Source: Bradyrhizobium sp. JYMT SZCCT0428
Lineage (GTDB): Bacteria; Pseudomonadota; Alphaproteobacteria; Rhizobiales; Xanthobacteraceae
Length of the DNA: 64,000 nucleotides
Direction of reading: 5' to 3'
Assembly: GCF_018131075.1 (NCBI RefSeq)
Contig: NZ_JAFCLS010000009.1
Coordinates: 124,001 to 188,000, forward strand
The notes beneath the pieces were generated by a model that worked only from the letters and a program-made list of their open reading frames with translations, was not told the DNA's origin and did not search any database. Below, in pieces: positions 61,483 through 64,000 of this stretch (positions are counted from its first letter, which is position 1; each line of letters starts with the position of its first letter). The position numbers and the translations under genes are program-made.

Positions 61483-61767
61483 ATGGGTGTGTTTACCGAG
61501 GAAGTGGAGACGATCTTCGAAGGACATCAGATCGCATGCAGCGCGGTCCCGGATATGGAGAAGGCGGGACGGATGATCTTGAAGCTGTACATCGCCGGGC
61601 AGCTGGTTGAATCATCCTCCGGTGTGTCTCTTTACACCCGCACGGCCTTGCTGTGTGGCGCGTTGAAGACGGGAGAGGCCAACCGGGTTGTGGAAATTTA
61701 TGCGTCCGGATTTTTCATGAAGCGATTGAATATCCGTGTCGACGGCAAGCAAATAGCGCGAAGCTAA
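61483..61767 (+). CDS. Small hypothetical protein
   Basis: 94 residues, MGVFTEEVETIFEGHQIACS onward, with no signal peptide or membrane helix. A mixed alpha/beta pattern (MILKLYIAGQLVESSSGVSLY, ANRVVEIYASGFFMKRLNIRVDGKQ) suggests a compact domain. AGGATAAAG lies somewhat far upstream (about 15 nt). I recognise no family. It is 87 bp after the aldolase on the same strand. Confidence 0.6.
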   Translation: MGVFTEEVETIFEGHQIACSAVPDMEKAGRMILKLYIAGQLVESSSGVSLYTRTALLCGALKTGEANRVVEIYASGFFMKRLNIRVDGKQIARS

Positions 61768-62106
61768 CGACTGCTGCCTGCATCTGTCATCGCGACAGCG
61801 GGATTTGTTGTGTCATTGCAAGATGATCCGGGCAGAATTATCAGCGCCTGACCTCGCAGGACGCCAGTGATATCAGCGACCTTACCAGCCTCCTGCAGGT
61901 GGGAATCGATCCGGAAGCGGTTCCCCACGGGCCGATCTACGCCTTGCGTTTTGGGTCTCGATAGGTTTTAAGCCCGGTAGCTTTCATGACCGCAGCCATG
62001 AACGGGAAGCGATTTGCGTGGCCTTGCCGCGCTCCAGACCGAGTTATGCAACCAGCGTAGCACGTGCGCTTCAATCCGTTCTCCCCCACACAGAAAGGTA
62101 GTTTCA
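61768..62106. other. Intergenic region (339 bp), no gene seen
   Basis: It should contain the promoter of the HU-family gene. An antisense frame near 61937-62143 gives a short basic peptide (MAAVMKATGLKTYRDPKRKA at its end) but overlaps the HU start and has no ribosome site. It may be a decayed gene tail. Confidence 0.4.
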
Positions 62107-62403
62107 ATGGCCAAGATGACCAAGACTCAGTTGATCGATGCAATCGCAGAGGGAACGCAGCTTTCCAAGAATGACGTCAAGGCCGTTATCGAGCAGATGG
62201 CCACCGTCGGCTACAAGGAGCTGAATGAATCCGGTGAGTTCGTCATTCCCGGCTTCGTCAAAATGTCGGTCGTGAACAAGCCGGCGACCGAAGCGCGCAG
62301 CGGCATCAATCCGTTCACGAAAGAGCCGATGGAGTTTGCGGCCAAGCCGGCCAGCAAGTCGGTCAAGGCGTCGCCGCTGAAGGTTGCCAAAGACGCTGTT
62401 TGA
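62107..62403 (+). CDS. HU-family DNA-binding protein
   Basis: 98 residues. HU/IHF fold: MTKTQLIDAIAEGTQLSKNDVKAVIEQMATVGYKEL (helices 1-2), ESGEFVIPGFVKMSVVNKPATEARSGINPFTKEPMEF, where the RSGINPFT motif is the DNA-intercalating arm with its proline. After the core, a lysine-rich tail (KPASKSVKASPLKVAKDAV) extends past the usual end, as in histone-like Bradyrhizobium HU variants. It organises and bends DNA as a dimer. AAAGGTAG precedes the ATG. It is a single-gene unit. Confidence 0.93.
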   Translation: MAKMTKTQLIDAIAEGTQLSKNDVKAVIEQMATVGYKELNESGEFVIPGFVKMSVVNKPATEARSGINPFTKEPMEFAAKPASKSVKASPLKVAKDAV

Positions 62404-62439
62404 TGGCGAAGCGGCCGGCGTTCACCGGAACGGCGGCCG

Positions 62440-62853
62440 CTACAGATCGACCACCACGTAGTCGCTCTCGACCGCGACCTTGATGGTCTCCGCCACATAC
62501 GGCCCTTTCACCACGTTGGTGCCCGGCTCGACATTGACGGGATAGGCTTTGACGCGGAAGCGTTTCGGATCGCAATAGGACTGTCCGGTGCGGATATCGA
62601 ATTCCCAGCCGTGCCAGGGGCAGCGGATGATCTCCCCAAGTTTTGTATACTCGATCTCGCCGGGGTCCGAAGATGTGGCGAGCCCGATCAGCGGGCCTTC
62701 GCATAGCGCCGCGCCCTGATGCGGGCAGCGGTTCAACAGGCCGAAAAACTCACCCTTGACGTTGAAGATCGCGATCGGCCGCTCGTCGATGGTAAGGAAT
62801 TTTCGCGTGCCCGGCGGCAACTCGTCCACCGGGGCAATTACATGCCGGGCCAT
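62440..62853 (-). CDS. Rieske [2Fe-2S] ferredoxin-like protein
   Basis: 137 residues. The start at 62853 shares its A with the last base of the amidohydrolase stop (TGATG), and the protein then begins MARHVIAPVDELPPG. The Rieske cluster motifs are CPHQGAAL and CPWHGWEFD (two Cys, two His). The rest is a single Rieske domain (GEIIRCPWHGWEFDIRTGQSYCDPKRFRVKAYPV). It may feed electrons to a ring-hydroxylating oxygenase not present in the window, or form a subunit with the amidohydrolase product pathway. The gene is the second of a coupled pair. Confidence 0.9.
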   Translation of the reverse strand: MARHVIAPVDELPPGTRKFLTIDERPIAIFNVKGEFFGLLNRCPHQGAALCEGPLIGLATSSDPGEIEYTKLGEIIRCPWHGWEFDIRTGQSYCDPKRFRVKAYPVNVEPGTNVVKGPYVAETIKVAVESDYVVVDL

Positions 62854-63956
62854 CAGGTTAAACCGTACAGCTTCTTCGAATTGTCGAGATAGAACGCCTG
62901 CTTGTTGGCGTCGCTGACGCCGGCGGGCAGCACGCGCGTCGGCTCGTCGAAATCCCAATGCGGATAGTCGGTGGCGAACAGCAGCTTGTCCCAGCCGATC
63001 CATTCGATCACCTCGAACAGATGCTCGCGGCGTTCCGGGTCTTCCATCGGCTGCGTGGTCCACCAGATGTGATCGCGGATATATTCCGACGGACGGCGCT
63101 TCAGATGCGGCACCTCGCTGCGCAGCCGGTCGAAACTCTTGTCCAGCCGCCATGAAAGCGACGGCGCCCAGCCGAAGCCGGCCTCGATCATCACCATCTT
63201 CAGTTTGGGATAGCGCTCGAACACGCCCTCGAGCACGAGGCTCGCGAGCGCGGTCTGCTGGCACTGCGAATGGCCGACCATCTCCTCGATGTAAAAGCTC
63301 GGCCAGCCGGAAGCGGTGATGGGATTGCCGCCGAAGCCGAAGGCATGAACGCCGACGGGCAGGCCGATCTCCTGCGCCGCCTCATAGATCGGCCAGTAGC
63401 GGCGCTGGCCGAGTGGCTCGACATTGCGGCTCAGCAAAAGCACCTGCACGAAATTCTTGTCACCGGCGCGCTTGCGGATCTCGGCGGCGGCGGTGGGGCC
63501 GTCTTCATTGCCGACGACGATCGAACCTTTGAGACGGGAATCCTTGCTGGTCCATTTCTCGATCTGCCAGTCGTTGATCGCGGTCGCCAATGCTGCGCTG
63601 AGATCGTGGTTGCGCAGGCCCTGCCCGGTGTCGAGCGGATTGAGCACGCCGAGCGTGACATTGTAGGGGTCGAGCAGTTGCTTCTGCATGAAGGACAGCG
63701 AGGAGCCTTGCTTGCCGCCTTCCGGCGGATAGGCGTCGCGGCGCGAGGCATTCGGCTGCGCCTTCGGATAGGGCGGGCCTTCCATCATGCCCTGATAGGC
63801 GTGCTTGCCGTAGGTCTCCAGATGCGAATGCCAGCGTTTTGCCAGGAACGGATAAAGCTCGGTCCCGGTGGCGCGCGCGGGATGGATGTCGCAATCGGCG
63901 ATCGCGGTCTTGACGCTGACAGACGCTGACGGCTCGGTGCGGAACTGCACATTCAT
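62853..63956 (-). CDS. Amidohydrolase-2 family protein (decarboxylase/hydrolase)
   Basis: 367 residues. Start at 63956 with GGAGG eight bases upstream. TIM-barrel amidohydrolase: AIADCDIHPARATGTELYPFLAKRW, RVGVHAFGFGGN-type GLPVGVHAFGFGGNPITASGW, VMIEAGFGWAPSLSWRLDKSF, WWTTQPMEDPERREHLFEVIEWIGWDKLLFATDYPHWDFDEP (Asp). The usual HxH in the first strand is reduced to one His (DIHPA), so a single-metal or altered site is likely, as in ACMSD-type decarboxylases. It is 1 nt overlapped with the Rieske gene. Together they may handle a hydroxylated aromatic acid. Confidence 0.9.
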   Translation of the reverse strand: MNVQFRTEPSASVSVKTAIADCDIHPARATGTELYPFLAKRWHSHLETYGKHAYQGMMEGPPYPKAQPNASRRDAYPPEGGKQGSSLSFMQKQLLDPYNVTLGVLNPLDTGQGLRNHDLSAALATAINDWQIEKWTSKDSRLKGSIVVGNEDGPTAAAEIRKRAGDKNFVQVLLLSRNVEPLGQRRYWPIYEAAQEIGLPVGVHAFGFGGNPITASGWPSFYIEEMVGHSQCQQTALASLVLEGVFERYPKLKMVMIEAGFGWAPSLSWRLDKSFDRLRSEVPHLKRRPSEYIRDHIWWTTQPMEDPERREHLFEVIEWIGWDKLLFATDYPHWDFDEPTRVLPAGVSDANKQAFYLDNSKKLYGLT

Positions 63957-64000
63957 GGCGTTGCCTCCTTGAGCGCGGGCTGCGTTAGACGAGGATAGGT

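Noticed and set aside
61937..62143. Minus-strand frame ending TGLKTYRDPKRKA
   Set aside because: It overlaps the start of the well-supported HU gene and has no ribosome site; at most a decayed gene tail.
1..64000. CRISPR arrays, tRNA or rRNA genes, insertion sequences and prophage
   Set aside because: No regularly spaced direct repeats, tRNA-like clover motifs, rRNA core sequence or transposase/integrase motifs were seen. The repeats found are palindromic and dispersed.

Overview
The window looks like chromosomal DNA of a Bradyrhizobium/Rhodopseudomonas-type alphaproteobacterium. The evidence is high GC, a hopanoid C-2 methylase gene (hpnP) wedged between eutB and eutC, homoprotocatechuate and acyl-CoA catabolic clusters typical of these soil bacteria, and many short palindromic intergenic repeats. 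Some repeats recur in near-identical form between operons. No tRNA, rRNA, CRISPR array, transposase or phage gene was seen.

Region by region. (1) 1-8.3 kb: a truncated exported protein, a secreted small protein with a strong terminator, an RND/MMPL-type exporter, then the minus-strand series eutB, hpnP, eutC and a membrane protein. EutBC and HpnP all depend on cobalamin. (2) 8.8-14.6 kb: a chemoreceptor, a coiled-coil protein, a secreted yellow/MRJP-like protein divergent from an HxlR regulator, a VOC protein and a small exported protein. (3) 14.6-21.3 kb: a three-gene minus-strand operon of a giant transglutaminase-DUF2126 protein, a circularly permuted ATP-grasp/alpha-E fusion and a second transglutaminase. 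This is a predicted amidoligase (peptide-bond-forming) system with no settled biochemical function. (4) 21.6-33.8 kb: an Ldh2-type dehydrogenase, an HpaI-type aldolase and a UxaA-type dehydratase on the minus strand, then an HpaR-type MarR regulator divergent from hpaH-hpaF-hpaE-hpaD-hpaG plus a TPP enzyme, with an MFS transporter beyond. These cover the lower homoprotocatechuate meta-cleavage pathway; the ring-hydroxylating HpaBC step is absent.

(5) 33.8-39.2 kb: an AlkB homologue and a second 2OG-Fe(II) oxygenase, then a tightly packed AtuA / small partner / amidase / DUF2848 operon of unknown substrate. (6) 39.4-43.4 kb: a DUF35 (zinc-ribbon/OB) plus thiolase-fold pair, an SDR and a Tat-exported SMP-30 protein. 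(7) 43.4-46.2 kb: PEP carboxylase. (8) 46.4-57.3 kb: an acyl-CoA island with two acyl-CoA ligases, three crotonase-fold enzymes, an acyl-CoA dehydrogenase, two SDRs and an APH-type kinase with a DUF6285 partner. The kinase, small partner, dehydrogenase, SDR and ligase match the parts list of the Pseudomonas putida levulinate (lvaABCDE) pathway, which activates 4-hydroxyacyl-CoAs by phosphorylation. (9) 57.3-58.26 kb: a gene-free stretch of conserved-looking repeats. (10) 58.26-64 kb: an FAD aromatic monooxygenase, an SDR lacking the usual YxxxK, a second HpaI-type aldolase, a small unknown protein, an HU-family protein, and an overlapping amidohydrolase/Rieske pair.

The window is mostly catabolism of aromatic and acyl substrates plus envelope functions. 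All calls come from reading translated sequence and recalled family motifs. No database search was run.
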